Translations under genes and position numbers: made by a program
Shown: piece by piece, positions 38,201 to 53,200 of the stretch
Layout: every line of letters starts with the position of its first letter
How positions within the stretch are numbered: the stretch's first letter is position 1
Assembly (NCBI RefSeq): GCF_023343835.1
Contig: NC_064437.1
Span: 13,357,001 to 13,421,000 of the forward strand
Source of the DNA: Lagopus muta
Lineage: Eukaryota > Chordata > Aves > Galliformes > Phasianidae
Length of the DNA: 64,000 nt
Direction: 5' to 3'
The notes under the pieces: generated by a model
The model's input: the letters and a program-made list of their open reading frames with translations, nothing else
Told to the model about the DNA's origin: nothing
The model's database searches: none

Positions 38201-39529
38201 CTTTGTATAAATTTTTTCAAAAAACAATTAGGCATATTATCAGGCCCTGGTTGTCTACACCCTATTTTATCTCTATCTTTGATAGTACATTAAAATAATT
38301 TTGCATACCATCTAATATTTGCATTTTTTCACTCCAGAGAAAGGGGAAACAACCCACAGAACATGCACCCGAAGTAATCCTGAATAATTTCACGACACGA
38401 CTGGGCCATTCTATTGGTCGCATGTTTGCTTCTCTCTTCCCACACGATCCTCAGTTCATTGGAAGACAAGTAGCTACGTTTCACAACCAGAGAGACTACA
38501 TCTTTTTCAGATTCCACAGGTAACTTCTTGCCCCAGAATGCATGAGTGAGAGATATTGTTCACATAGCTTAACAACTAATCTTTTTTCTTTTTTCTCCTC
38601 AAGGTATATATTCAAGAGTGAAAAGAAAGTGGGAATACAAGAACTTGGGCCACGTTTTACATTAAAATTGAGGTCTCTTCAGAAGGGAACCTTTGATTCC
38701 AAATTTGGAGAATACGAATGGATTCATAAGGTATGTCTGAGTTATACTAAGTCTGCTGGGGAACAGAGAATACATCTGACATGAAATGTGACCACACATC
38801 TCAACCTACAAAAGCACTTCAAGTGCAGTTCTCAAAACAGAAATGCCTAAGTGAAACACTGAGAACTACTTCTTGTCAAAGAAGTAAAGTAAAAGCATTC
38901 TGCTATGTAGCAAGGATGATGAGTGTCAGTATATCATGACTGCTTATGCTGTGTAACGTTTTGAACATACACCAATATAAGCAAAACTGATAAATGCTCT
39001 CTTGGTATGATCTATTATTGGAAGCCTAGTAAGCTTGACTAAGAACATTTTTTGCAAGGTCAGGGTAAGAACTGTAATGTAAAAACAATTAAGCTATTTC
39101 CTCAAACGTTAATTCTTACTTTCCATTCAGTATTAACACTGACTTCATCGTACCTTCAGGTGAAGTGCACATTACGTTAACAGTTAATGACATTGGTAGT
39201 TACGTTGCCTATCAACTGCAATTCCATGGTATTTGAGCTATAACAGAAGAAAAAATCTAGTGTTTATGATGTAGGCCATGATGTGTATAATGTGTGTTGG
39301 ATGCTGTGACTGCTGTCTGTATATACTCTTCTAAACAACTGATCTCCAACATTTCTCCCTTGCCTTGAAAAGCTGACTACAATAACTCAGTTGCTCTGTA
39401 GTGCATTTCACTGCATTAGTGTAAGCCTGAGTTGTCACTGTATACTGGTGTACGAATTTGCTGTTAATAACTTTTCTTAAATTTCAGCGTCGAGAAATGG
39501 ACACAAGTAGAAGAAAATTTCACTTGTAA
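34832..39529 (+). CDS. RPF1: Ribosome production factor 1, complete, nine exons
   Basis: A nucleolar Brix-domain protein needed for large (60S) ribosomal subunit assembly and 27S pre-rRNA processing. Exons: 34832-35002, 35078-35134, 35607-35687, 36100-36195, 36744-36897, 37425-37507, 38338-38519, 38604-38730, 39488-39529; 993 bp, 330 aa. All junctions have GT-AG sites and matching phase. The N-terminus is Gly/Pro-rich and variable. Residues 46-76 form a basic stretch ([20 protein letters not shown], then KKKRRKERE). The Brix domain runs from about residue 123 ([11 protein letters not shown]) to about 310, with [40 protein letters not shown] and the C-terminal [10 protein letters not shown]. 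The protein is slightly shorter than the human one (349 aa as I recall) because of its N-terminus. The start is the only ATG before exon 1 that gives this frame. Confidence 0.98.
35726..35753 (+). repeat. (GGTTT)n microsatellite in RPF1 intron 3
   Basis: About five GGTTT units followed by a T run. Confidence 0.9.
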
Positions 39530-39866
39530 GGGACAGTTACTTGCCAACTGCTCACAACCAGAAATATGACAGTATCTTTGAACTATGGATCATCTCAAAT
39601 GCAACTAGTAATAACACTGAACAGTAACTGGCTGCAGAAAGACAAAATATGAACTGTTTCTGTAGAAACTTTTAATGTTTAAGTACAACTGCATCTTTTT
39701 ATTTCTTCTATGGTTGTAGCTAAATCCAACGTGACAAAGAGTTTAGCAGGAAGATCTATTGTAATGTTAGAGAAGGCTGTAATTCAGTTATCACTGAAGC
39801 TTTGCTATGACTGCTGATGTACTGTAAATAACAGTGTTTACTGAAAACTGTTAAAAATATTTTCAA

Positions 39867-39872
39867 AATAAA
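39867..39872 (+). terminator. RPF1 poly(A) signal AATAAA
   Basis: A canonical hexamer about 340 bp after the RPF1 stop codon, followed by T-rich sequence. Confidence 0.85.
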
Positions 39873-39894
39873 ATATTTTCACATATACAGCTTA

Positions 39895-40560
39895 TTTTCT
39901 TCCCTGTTAAGCGGCTAAACAGAGTCATTCTACATTTTAATCAGGTAAGAAATAAATATTGTAAACCTCTAACTGTTAGTTTTCAAGAAGAACAAAAACC
40001 AAACCAACACCAGTATCCTGCCTAGATAATGTTGAGAAAGCTGCATACAGACTGATTTATACTTACAAGAAATATTTACTCAGAACAGGTGAGATCTCTG
40101 AACAAGATTTTCTCCATTAGAATCTTTTAATGCTTTTTTCAGCGGTGATAACTATAATTGAGTTGATACTACCTGTGGAATTAACTTTTTGTTCTGGCTT
40201 AGATTTGCACATTCATTTTCTTTTGGATTACTTTCTTTCCATTGTGTACCTAAGTAGTGCTTTTTAGTATTAACATAAAGGGGCTAAAGGTACACTAATG
40301 ACTCAAATTGCTCTTTAAGGAAAGTTAGCTGTAGTTGTGTAGTACAATCATAAAAGAGCCAAAACCTGTTTTTCCCTGTTCTACTATGCTTCTAAGCATA
40401 CTAGTGATGAAGTTCTTAAGAGTATCAGCCCAAGGCACATTTGTAGCACCACAGAACACCTGAAGATAAGCTCTAGCGATTATCTTCAGCTGCTGAAAAA
40501 TGATGCAGTAGCTGATGAGGTGTCAACATATCCCGACTTCTGAGATAAACTTCAACACAA
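39895..40560. other. Gap between convergent RPF1 and GNG5 3' ends
   Basis: About 0.7 kb of AT-rich sequence between the RPF1 poly(A) signal and the opposing GNG5 one. I see no gene in it. Confidence 0.7.
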
Positions 40561-40784
40561 AACTAAGTCAAAACACTTTTATTTTTTGCTTGGTATATAA
40601 AACTGATTCCCTCATGAACAGAATTATTGTAAATAGCATACGGTTCTTTTGGAGAGGTAGATGGTAAGAGGTTTGACAACAGTAGCAATTTTACAGTTAG
40701 ATTTGGCACATGAAAGCTAAGCTTTTGTACAGACTTCAAACCAGGCCACTCCTTGAGGCACTCTGCCCCGACAGACATCAGCAG
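40560..40784 (-). other. GNG5: GNG5 3'UTR exon (predicted)
   Basis: On the minus strand, GNG5 exon 2 continues past its stop codon to a donor CAGTG/GTAAGT at 42324/42323. A good acceptor (CATCTTTTCCTAG) precedes position 40784, and a poly(A) signal AATAAA lies at 40583-40578. I infer a noncoding terminal exon here; cDNA would settle it. Confidence 0.65.
40578..40583 (-). terminator. GNG5 poly(A) signal
   Basis: AATAAA on the minus strand (TTTATT on plus) at the end of the predicted 3'UTR exon. Confidence 0.7.
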
Positions 40785-42353
40785 CTAGGAAAAGATGCTA
40801 AAAGATCTGAAAAACAAACAAAATGAGGTGGTTAGAAGATAACAAGCAATCCTACATGTTTAAGAATATGCATACTACTTAAAAAAATTCCTTTTTTTCT
40901 ACAGTTGTTTAATAGAACTTAAATTATAAAATAAGCTTTTCAAAACCATGAAGCCATCCCCCAGGGGGTACAAGAAGATAATCAAAGCTGTTACAAAACA
41001 ACCAGCATGCTGCATCTTCTGGAAGCCAAATTAAGTAGGAGGGCAGAGTAAGTTGTTTCTGGTCGCTTGATGACTATGAAGTATTGAGAATCTACTTCAC
41101 TTTTGAAAAGCAGGGGGAGTCTGGGTAACTTAACAAATCTCACTTCCTCTTCATTCTACAGTTGGTACAGACTGTGCAAGCATGAACTCTGTTGGTTCAT
41201 CTCATAAACAGCAGGATTACAACTAAGAAATTCACTGTTTTGAGGAAGCACTTGCAAGAGGTGAAAGGGAGAAAAAAAAATCTGTTCCATGCAAGTAGCT
41301 TAAATTGCTATTCTAATGCCTTTTGCCTGTAGCCATAAGCAAAAAGAAGTGCTCTATTCCAAATTCAGAAAAGGCATTTAAGGGCCTATTAAGAAAAATA
41401 TTAACCCTGTTCTGCCGTGTGAATTACTGCTTAAAGCTGAAGAACAATACTAGGAAGGCAAGTGAGTTCAGAAATGTTATCTTTTAAAAATGAATAGTTT
41501 ATAAAATTCATAATAAAGAAACTTCAGAAGAACTACTCTAGAAGAGCTCTGTGACTCAGTCTTTGTAAGACTTCTGTGAATCTAAACCTGATCTCTGTCT
41601 TATCACCAGAATTTTTAGGTAATGCCAGATTAGTTGTCTTCATAGTGACAGCAGTAGTGTTAATGAACCTAGGAAGGTTTCAAAATGAAAGTACAAATGA
41701 GTACTTAACAGTTTCTAGTTATTTAAACTGCAGTCTGTGTAGTAGCCTATTGTAGGGGAATCTGGGTGTTGATACAATTCTTGGCCTATGTAATTTCCTT
41801 TTTACTTAGAGGGTATTTTCTGTAGCAGACAGGGCTCTCCTTTGAGAGCATCACTAACCTAACCTCTTTGGGAAGTACTCCTTAAGAGTTTAAAAACAAA
41901 GTTCTGAGAACTAAAATCTGCTTTATCTGCTACAATTGGCATTCACTCCATAAGCCTTCAGGCAACAAATCCTATGTGAGAAAAAGGACATGATGCTTTT
42001 AACATAGAAGAAAACTGCAGCAAAGCTACATTACAGCCAGGTTAATCTAGATAGCAGCTCAGTAACAGCTGGCCCCCAACTACTTTGGCTACAATAGCAG
42101 AAACGGGTTGGAGCCCTGTAACATCCAACTACTACTCACTTATAAAATCTGTCTGGTACAGAGTTACCCTCCCAGTCTGGGAGGAAAGGACCAAAACAGG
42201 GAACCAGACCAACACCAGCCGTACAAGTCAGACGTCTCTTTGGAATGCTTTAAACATAGACAGTTCCACTTAAAGCAGGCTGTTTTTAATGACAGAAGAA
42301 AGTCTGAGTCTTTAAGAACTTACCACTGAAAGATACCTAAGCAGTCCACGTAA

Positions 42354-43369
<1,016 letters not shown>

Positions 43370-44267
43370 GGTGGCGGCGACAGCAGGCGGCACACCCAGA
43401 CCCAACTTTCCGGCGCGTCCCAAACTCTCGGCCCGGAGGCGCCTGCGCAACCGCCCCGGGACCGGGACCGCCTCGGGGGGCGCTGCGGAGCCTCCGGGAG
43501 CCGCGGGGCGGGGGCCGGGGAGCGGCGTGCGGGAGGGTGCTGGCCGCGCTACGCGGGAGAAGACCCTGCGGGGGAGAGCTGAGCCCCAGAGCCAGCGCTG
43601 GGGCTGTGTTCCAGCTGCAGCGGGTCGTGGCCGTCGCCCACCGGCATTGCAGCCCGCTTGGGCTGGTGACACGAGGGCACGGAGTGGCAGCAAGTGTGTG
43701 TGTGCAGGGAGTGCCGGGAGAGCTGTGCCGTGTCCTCGGGCGGCAGCCGCTGAAGTGATGGGATGGTCTGTGGTATTAACGTTAGGGACAAACCGGGTTT
43801 TTTCGTGACAGCCAGGTTTCCATGGCATGCTGTGTTTGGACAGTACGACGTGGAATGTGCTGCATGCAAGTGGCTGGGCTTCGGCTCGCTGCGTTGGCCC
43901 TTGGTCAGAGATCAGTCCCGGCCCTGCTGGAGTCCCGTCTGTGTGTTTGGGCACACAGAACAATTGTGTAGGAAGTCACCTAGGGAGATGCCAGGAGGAA
44001 GTGCCGCGGGCAGTGTGACGGCGGCGGGGCCAAGTGGGTGCCAGGTGACGGGCTGTGTTGGAGGTGCGGGCAGTGTGTGTGTGGTGAGCAGGGGCCACGC
44101 TGTGGCACAGAGACAGATACGTGCATCTCATAAGTGGGAAAGGAAAATAAAGTAACCTCCTGGCGACAGATTGTCATGGAACTCAATTTTAAAGAATGTT
44201 TCAATCAGAAGGAAAATTAAGAAGCCCATCTGGCACCCACGGTAGTCAGGCACAGCTAGCAGCATGT

Positions 44268-47200
44268 ATGTCATTTGGCCAAATGAGGCCTCAGACATCC
44301 CAGGTGAGTTTTGGACTTTGCCATAGAGTTTTTCTAGATTTCATAAAAAGAATAAATGTATGTATGTATTGTAAGTGAGACTACGCTGCCTCTGGGAGAC
44401 CTGAGAGGAAGAACGTGCCTTTCCAAGTTTTTATTTAGTAACTCAACAATTGAATAAATACTTAATTTAGCTTATTTGCACTGTGTCTGGAATGGAAATT
44501 GGGAATGATTTTCAGAAGTGTGTCTCCTCCTTGCCTGCACCATTTGATGTTCACTGAAAGTACCAGGACGCAGGCCAGGAGGTCCACACCAGGACTGCAG
44601 GTCTGAAGGCACTGTGGGTGAACACTGCTCAGAGCATTGCAAGCATTACCAAGAGCCCTTCTGTGCTCCAGAGCGATTAGTGCTATTAATAACTATCAGG
44701 AAAAAAAAAAAAAGTTTTCTTCTGACACTTTTTATTGAGTTTGGATCAAGATTTTATGGCTTTTCACTTTTTATGAAATGAATGAAAGCTTGATTGTAGC
44801 TGAAGTATTCTTGTATTCATGCCATATGCTTTTTGTTAGGTTGTATCCATCACTGTCATAGTGACATACAGCAGGAGCCGTATCTCTCATTTCTCTCTTG
44901 TTCTCTCATTTCCACTTTTTCTGATGTGACTTATTTCTGTGCCATCACCTGGCAATCACAGACTGTTCTGCTCATTGCTGTTTTAGTCTGTTGGGTCATC
45001 ACTGCAGATATAGCCTTGCTTGGGTCTGCAGGGCATTAAATAAACCATTCCTCCCTCCAAAACTGAAAGTCCAGCAAAACAGAGTTAATAAGAAGAGAAT
45101 TATAATATATATTTACTGTTAAGACCATCTTAAAAATTATTTGATTTGTTTAGCTGGTGGAGCTCCATGTTTTTTTTGTCCCAGAGGAAGTGTGGAACTT
45201 CAAGCTGAATACAGTTTCTGTGGCTCTTGCCAGCAAATTCATCTCAGCTGGGTTTATAAGGTGAGCACACTCTTACTCCCAAATGTTGTAACACCTGTAA
45301 AATATTTACTTGGTTGGTCCTCTATCTTGTCTTGCAGTCAATCTGCTCTGTTCATATGCAAAATCTGTCAACAGGATTTGCAGGCTTCAACTCATTTAAA
45401 TTTAAGTTTGTATTGTCCCCTGAAGACAATATATTATGTAACTGAAAAAATTGGCAGCAGCCAGGTGTGAGCATTTAGAGCAGAATGTATTCATTCTTGC
45501 AGCTTCTTTTGTTGAAATGCTGCTCAAAACCAAATAAAGTAAGTGCACGTATCCACTCTAATGTACAAATCTCCAGTAGAGGTGCAAAATACATAGAAGG
45601 AGTGGTAAATCATTTCACGTGTCTGCCATGCATACTCTGGAGTAAGTTTATTTCATTAAGGCTCAGTTCTGAAGCAACAACTTAAATTAGGATTCTAATT
45701 GATTTCAATGAGTTTGTAACACGAGAGAAACATGGATCTATTAGAGCAGGTCCAGAGGGAAGATGATCTGGATATCCTCTCCTGGCTGGAGCTCCTTTCA
45801 TATGAAGACAAGCTAAGTGATCTGGGCTTGTTCAGCCTAGTAGAGGAGAAGACTGCAGGGAATTATTATTACAGCCTTTCAGCAATGAATGGGGCTTGTA
45901 AGAGGGAAGGGGAGAAACTTTTTACAAGGCCCTGTAGCGACTGGACAAGGGATGACAATTTTAACTAAAAAAGGGCAGATTTAAATTAGGTATTAGTGAG
46001 CACTTCTTCACAGTGAAGGTGATGAGGCACTGAGCAGGCTGCCTGGAGAAGCTGTGCCCCATCCCTGGAGGTGTTAAAGACCAGGCTGGATGGGGCCCTG
46101 GACAGCTTCATCTAGTGGGAGTGACCCTGCTGTGGCAGGAATTGGAACCAAATGGTCTTTGAGGTCCTTTCCAACCCAAGCCATTCTGCAGTTCGGTGAT
46201 ATGTCTAGGTATTTGTTGCATACTAAAGAGTGTAAAGTAATTAATTATTAATTATTCAGTGGTGCAATACAATGCTGCAGTACATAGACTCTAGCGGTAA
46301 CTAACACTGGACCAGCTTATCACTGTCTTTAAAAACATAAAATATGTTAAGAACCTTCTCTTAGTTTAACCTGGGAGAGGGAACAGCAGCCCTGCCGGTG
46401 CAAATCGTGCTGATAGCTCTGCCCATCCAGTTTGGTGATCCTATTACTGTGTGTGTCAGCTCAACAAAGGACTGCCAGATGTAAGTACAGGCCACTTCCA
46501 TTAATCATGAAATTAGAGGAAAATATTAAGTGTATAATCATCTGCAGCTCAGGGTTCTTGTTCCCATGAACTTGATTTCTCAGCATACATGATCTTTTAT
46601 TTATTCCTCATTCCTCACCACAGAACCAATACTTTTGTTATTTCTAGATGAGATTGCTGCAGTAAACTCTAGTTTGCATCATTTTTAAAGGAACACTTTG
46701 AAGGAAATGACTCAGTGTGACTAGGCTTCTGTTAGCCAGTGGCAGCAAGTAAGAAATACATCATTATATGTTCATAGCAGCTGCACTAGCAAACATTTTT
46801 CAATTAATTTCTGTTGTGTATTCCAGGTTCTATATACCTTTTCTTCTGTGATATATTATCATAGTTACTTGACTGTTTTCCTTGCTGTTCATACGTACCT
46901 TAGATTTAGATTTCTCTGCTCATTTGAAAGGGCATTATCAGTGAAGGATGCACAATTTTAGAACTGCCTCTAAAAGAGTTTGCAATTTTTGGATTTCAGC
47001 AGATAGTTCAAAGGACATATCTTCTTTGAGAAATCAGTTTGAGAAAAGGTTAGAGGAGACATATTTGAATTACAGATCATCTCTCTTCTCACATACGACC
47101 CTGGCAGGGTGTGTGTTGAATTATGTTTTCATCTTTCACATATTTCTTTATACACTTGAAATAAATGACATTAGGGCCAAAATCTGCATCGGATGTGGGC

Positions 47201-50200
47201 AAAAAGTGGATAGCAAAGAAATAAGCAGAAGCTAAATGTTCAGGGACAAAGTAGGATGGCCTAGATATGTCCACTCTGCAGACTGCTTGGCCCTTGGTGT
47301 CCTGAGCTCCTGTGCTGCAAGGCAGAATTACAATCCTGAGGAGGGTCCTTTGAGTCCCATGTGTGAAATAACACGTAGGAAACATTGTAGCTCACTGAAA
47401 CACAGTTTTTATTGCGTGCAACTGGGGGTGTTTTACATATAATGGATATGAAATGAAGGCATAGAGCGCAACTTTGCTGGGTCAGTGCTGAAGATCTGCC
47501 CAAGATGAAGGGTTGGTATGTCCTCGTCCATACTGTTTACTGAGAACAGTATGTCCCGTACCCCAAGCTATATCTGAGCATCACTTGAAGAGTGACAGCT
47601 GGCCTGGCCCAAAACCCTGGTAGGTATGAAATGCTGCTAGGTAATGTACTAACACTTCAGCAGCGTGGATGATTAACAGTCTTGGGCCTGATTTTGTTCC
47701 CTGGTTTGTTTTATATGGCAACATAGAAGCAATTAGAACTTCTCATGTTGTGATGCAGAGCTTTTGTGTGACTCTTGCACATTTGGTTTCAATCTATGGA
47801 GGTGCATATTTATTATTGGAATTGAATGCACCCTTAGCAAGTTTGCAGATGACACCAAGCTGAGCACTGTGGTTGATACTCTGGAGGGAAGGGAAGCCAT
47901 TCAGAGGGACCTGGACAGGTGAGGAAGTGGGCCTGAGAACCTAATGAGGTTCAGCGATGCCAAGTGCAAGGTGCTGCACTTGGACCAGGGCAATCCGAAG
48001 GTATTTATATAAACTGTGGGAAGGTTTCCTTGAGAGCAGTCCTGCAGAGAAGGACTTGGGGGTCCTGATGAACAAGACGCTGGACATGAGCCAGCAGTGT
48101 GTGCTTGCAGCCCGGAAGACCAACTGTGTTCTGGGCTGCATTAAAAATGAGGTGGCCAGCAGGAAGAGGGAGGTGATTGTCCCCCTCTACTAGGCTCTTG
48201 TGAGGCCTCATCTGGAGTACTGCATCCAGGCCTGGAGCCCCCACCACAAAAAAGATGCAGAGCTCTTGGGACAAGTCCAGAGGAGGACCACTAAGATGAT
48301 CAGAGGGCTGGTGCACCTCTGAAGAAAAGTTGAGGGAACTGGACTTGTTTAGCTTGGAAAAGAGAAGGCCCTGGGAAGATCTCATTGTGGTCTTCCAGTA
48401 CTTGAAGGGAACATGTAAAAGGGAAGGGGAAAGACAGTGGTAGTGATAGAACAAGGGGGAACAGTTTTAAACAAAGATAGGGGAAGTTTAGAATAGATAT
48501 TTGGAGGAAGTTTGTCATGCAGTGATGATGCACTGGAACAGGTTGCTGTGCATGCCCCATCCCTGGAGGCATTCAAGGCTCTGGATGTGGCTCTGGGCAG
48601 CCTGGTCTAGTAGTGCCTGGCAACCCTGCCAATGGCAGGGGGGTTGAAACTAGATGATCTTTGAGGTCCTTTTCAACCCAGGCTGAAAATATGATTCTGT
48701 AATATGATGATTTTGGTACTGAGTTCATTACTTTGATATTTGCATGATTTCCTGTAGTAGATTAAATTATCTAATTTGTGTTTGCATAAGCTCGCTCATC
48801 CTGAAACTATGATTGAAATGTTTACAATACAGTGTTTGGTTTTTATTTAAAATACATTTGCGTGTACATATACACACACCCTACTATAAATTAGTGTTGG
48901 AGAAGAGAAAACCAAAGGAATGTGCTTGGCACTTAAGGTGATGAATTATCCTGTTGTCCTTAGTGCTTAAATGTGGATGTCCGACAGTCCACCCAAATGG
49001 AAATGTATGACTGTAGTTTCCAATGCTTTTGTTATTCATTCCTAAAGGAATCTTTTTCAAATTTCAGACACTCTCATATACTCGCTTCATATGGGATTCC
49101 TTAAGTATGAATATTGCTAGCTGATGTTATGACAGCCTTTGTAATACAGTCTACCATAACATGATACAAAGTACTGATTTCTACCACACCAAACATCTCT
49201 AACCTATAAGTAATAAGGTACTGTTTCAGAAAACAGTTCCCTTTTTTGTTCATTCTTTCCATGCAAACCAATATTTAAATATCATTATCTTTCCCCTCTT
49301 ACTAGCTAGCCATCACTGTTTGATCTTACAGATGTATTAATGAATAACTACATTCTAGGGTGTCTCCTCACACTACATTAAGAATGCTACGGGAGAAGCT
49401 TGGAGAGTACCTGGGTGGAGTTGCAGTTGCAGACAAATTCCAATTTTTAAAATGCATTGGGAAAAAGCTTGCAGTGGTAAGTTCATTTATTTTTTCCTTT
49501 AATGCACTTCTGCTTTATAATGTAAACTATGGATTTAGTCCCTGTCATTTAGAAAATATCGTAGAATCATATGTAGGTTACTTCAAAAGTAATGCCTCCT
49601 GTTTATTTTCATGGAAAATACAACATACACAAAGAGAATAATAACGTTATTTGATAGAACAGATTCTCAGCTACACAACACTATTTTTCAATGTAGTCAC
49701 CACCATTAGCCAACTGTGTAGATGAGTTGATTGAGAGAGTCACTTTTCATTTCATGATATGACAGCTGCGTATGAGCTGTACAAAACATGGCTTGTCTTT
49801 CACGTTGCTGAAATGCACCTCCCACCACTTCTCACATGGTCACATTCACTGTTTGGTCTTCATAAACATTCAGCAAGCATCAATGAATGTTAGTGGGTGC
49901 CATTGCTTCCTTTTAGAGGAGTTCATTGACACACCTTTGCTTCATCCGTACTTCCATGTCAGACGCCATTCTGACAGACTGCCCCTCTGCTGCCATCTGT
50001 TGTATGGCAACAGAATTTAATGGGATGCTGGTGAGAAGGTTCAACCTCTACTGCCATCCCACCAACATCCACCTTTGACACTGTGGGCCAATGTAGTAAA
50101 ACAGGAGGCACTACTTTTGGAGCAGCCCTTGTAGAACAACTTGGGTTGGAAGGGACTTTAATCATCATCCATTTCCAACCCCACTGCCTTGGGCAGGGAT

Positions 50201-53200
50201 GCCACCCACTAGATAACATTAGGTGCTCTGTCACCATTCGTTTTTAGATGCGTTCAAGAATGAGCTCTTGTCTATTTCCCCAAATACAAACACACAGGTG
50301 GACAGGAATGTTATCCTTTAAATCATCAAATGTAATTAGTTGCAATCCAGTGGAAGATGCTAAGACAATAGGTTAAATGTAACTATTCTAGCTGAATAAA
50401 AAATATTCCCCCAAGGTCATTATTGCCAGTACATGGTTAGGAGTTTGGCATTTGAAGAATTTGCAACGGAGTTGAGTAAGTCAGAATTCCTTAAAAGGGA
50501 GGAACCTGCAACCTGTCCAATAGCCTTTAAAGATCAGTCTCTGAATGAAAGCTTCTCTGAAGGTACATTTAATGTCCTTGAATCAGTCCACTAATACAGC
50601 TTGAGGAGGCTTATGCAATCAAAAAACTGTCTCTGAATCATAATTGTTCCTCACTCTGATTTTCTCTGTATTTAGCTATGTTACAAACTATAGCTAGAGT
50701 AAATAAACTTGAAAACCAGATTGACTGAAAGTGCATTCGATTAACACACAAAAAACCTATATATTTATGTATGTAGACAGATATATATATGGATACATGT
50801 ATATAGATATTAAAGACTTTTTTCACCTGCTTGGAAATGGATTTGGAAATTAATTACGGGGCAGAAAGTTGGTCTTGATTTCATTTATAGTCAATGTCAC
50901 TAAAATTACCCATATAGAAATCCAAAATAAATACCAAGTAATGTGTAAAAAGTAGGTGGAAAGGCTTGAACAGGAGCTTCAGGACTGTGATGCAGCCTAA
51001 ATCTGAAAATATGCATAAACCTTCAAACATTTCAGATATTTTTAACTGGATGATAGCAACTGAGATGGTATATTTTCTTCCTCACTGTTAGATCTGAGGT
51101 AAATGGAGAAATTTTCCAGCTCCCTTGAGAATGACAAGGGATTTAATAACATATTTTGCTTTTAATAGACAAATATATTAGTAGGTACAAGTAAAGGTTT
51201 TTAGCAATGAATTAAAGATATAATTTAGCATTGCTTTATATTTGCTTTGTAACAGAAGGTAAAACAATGAACCAAAAAACTAACAATGAACCAAATAACT
51301 AGTTTATTTATTGTTAGGGTCATGGTAACCTAATTGAATTACCTCTCCGTGATCAAATGTTTATTGAGTTTGTTTATTTTCTCTGTGTTCCATTTCACAA
51401 TGTTTACAATGTAAACAGTATTGAGTTGTATTCTGCTTGCATGTGTAGGTCTTTAAATGAAAAATGAACTCCAGCCAAAACTATTTTAATTTGTTCTTCC
51501 TTTTATGTAGTTTGTGTCTCATTGTGTGGCCATTTTTGAGAACAGAATTTGGCCCCATGTCTAATTCAGTTTTGTTATTTCATTGCTTAATTGCAAGCTC
51601 AGAATTTTTATTTTTTTTCTAATGGTGTTTTCTAATGGTCTTTCCAGTTTATATTGATTATCTTTGATTTATTTATTTTATAACAGCTGTTGAAATCTGA
51701 AAACATGCATCACACAAAGAATAGCAAGGCAATAAATACTATAAGACATAGGAGAATTATCAATTTTTTTTTTTCTATAGCCACCAAATATGCTGCATTG
51801 TTGTATGAGGTGAATAGAGACATTTATGTTAGACTTGGCATTTCTATTCAGATTCGACTTGAAGCAACTTCTAGTAAAGGCGGACTTTCTACTGCTGTCA
51901 CTGTTGGGTTGAGTCCTTTCAACCACAGCAGAAACACATACGTGTACTCTTGTGTGTCTGATTTAAATTTTGAAACACAGAATAGTTTTAGTGCCATGTC
52001 AGAAAAAAGAGAGTAGCATTCTATGTTTCTTCTCTCCATCAGGCTGTTGCGGAAGAAAAATGTAGTATGTAAAGACAGAAAATAGAATACAAATTAGCAA
52101 CATTAATTATTAAATGCACAACATTATTGGTAAGAGAAGTATTTTATCAGTTATCTTCTGTTTTTTATCTTCCAGGTGAAAACAAAGCAAGAAGCAGAGC
52201 TGAAACTGAAGTCATTTGCTCCCCCTTATGTATGTATTTTATGGCATTTAAGATATCATTTTCAAAAGCTTTGCACATTTCTTCTTTTATGTCTGGTTAA
52301 TATACTGCATATTTTAGGCACTGTATCCTGAATTATATTTATTACCTCAAGTGGACTATTTTGAAGATGTTTATCCATTATCATCATCAACACAACAAAG
52401 ACATCACTTTAATGCAGAAACTAATAGGTATGGTCATGGATCAAGACTTCCTAACCTTCCCCAACAGAAAACTGAAAGCAAACAATTTTTAGAAGGCATA
52501 CAGAGCAGTCATCTGCTAGAAAATCAGAAAGTGTGCAGTCCTGCAGGAGGGTCTGAGAAGGAATCTCTGCCCGTATTGCATATGAGTCATGAGCAAGACC
52601 ACAACACGATTACAGAAACACAGGCACAGTTCAGAGTGAAAGGTATGTTTAACCAGTGCAGTGAAGAAAAAGAACTATTATAGTTAACATTTACCATGAA
52701 ATAATATTTCTCTTTTCTATATCAATTATTTTGTAGATCAAATTGGATCCAAGGGATCTCTCTTCACAGCAAGTCTTTTAAATCCTGTAGATCAAGGGAC
52801 TGGAAAAAGCTGTATAGGACAAAAGAACTCCCAGCATAGCCATCTCAGCCGGGATCCAAAAGAGCCTCCTGCTCCTAAGTGGAATGACAAAGCCAAAGGA
52901 ACTGCTCTTACTCTTCATGTAAACCACAGTGATGAACAAGACCAAAATAACCAAACACATCAAAATCACATGACAAATCCAAAGGGTACGGTTCACTGTC
53001 ATCTTGTTGCTAAACCAAGCTTTCTAGAAAATTGGCAGAGTAAAGCTAAATTGAAAAAAATCTGTTGGTACAGCATAAGTTGGAATATTGCTGTCAGAGC
53101 AGTACTCTAATTTTTAAAATAATATTATCTTTCAAAGAAGGTAATGATCCTGTAATTCAAAAGCAATTTTAAATGAAAAAAAAAAAATTGTTATCAGGAA

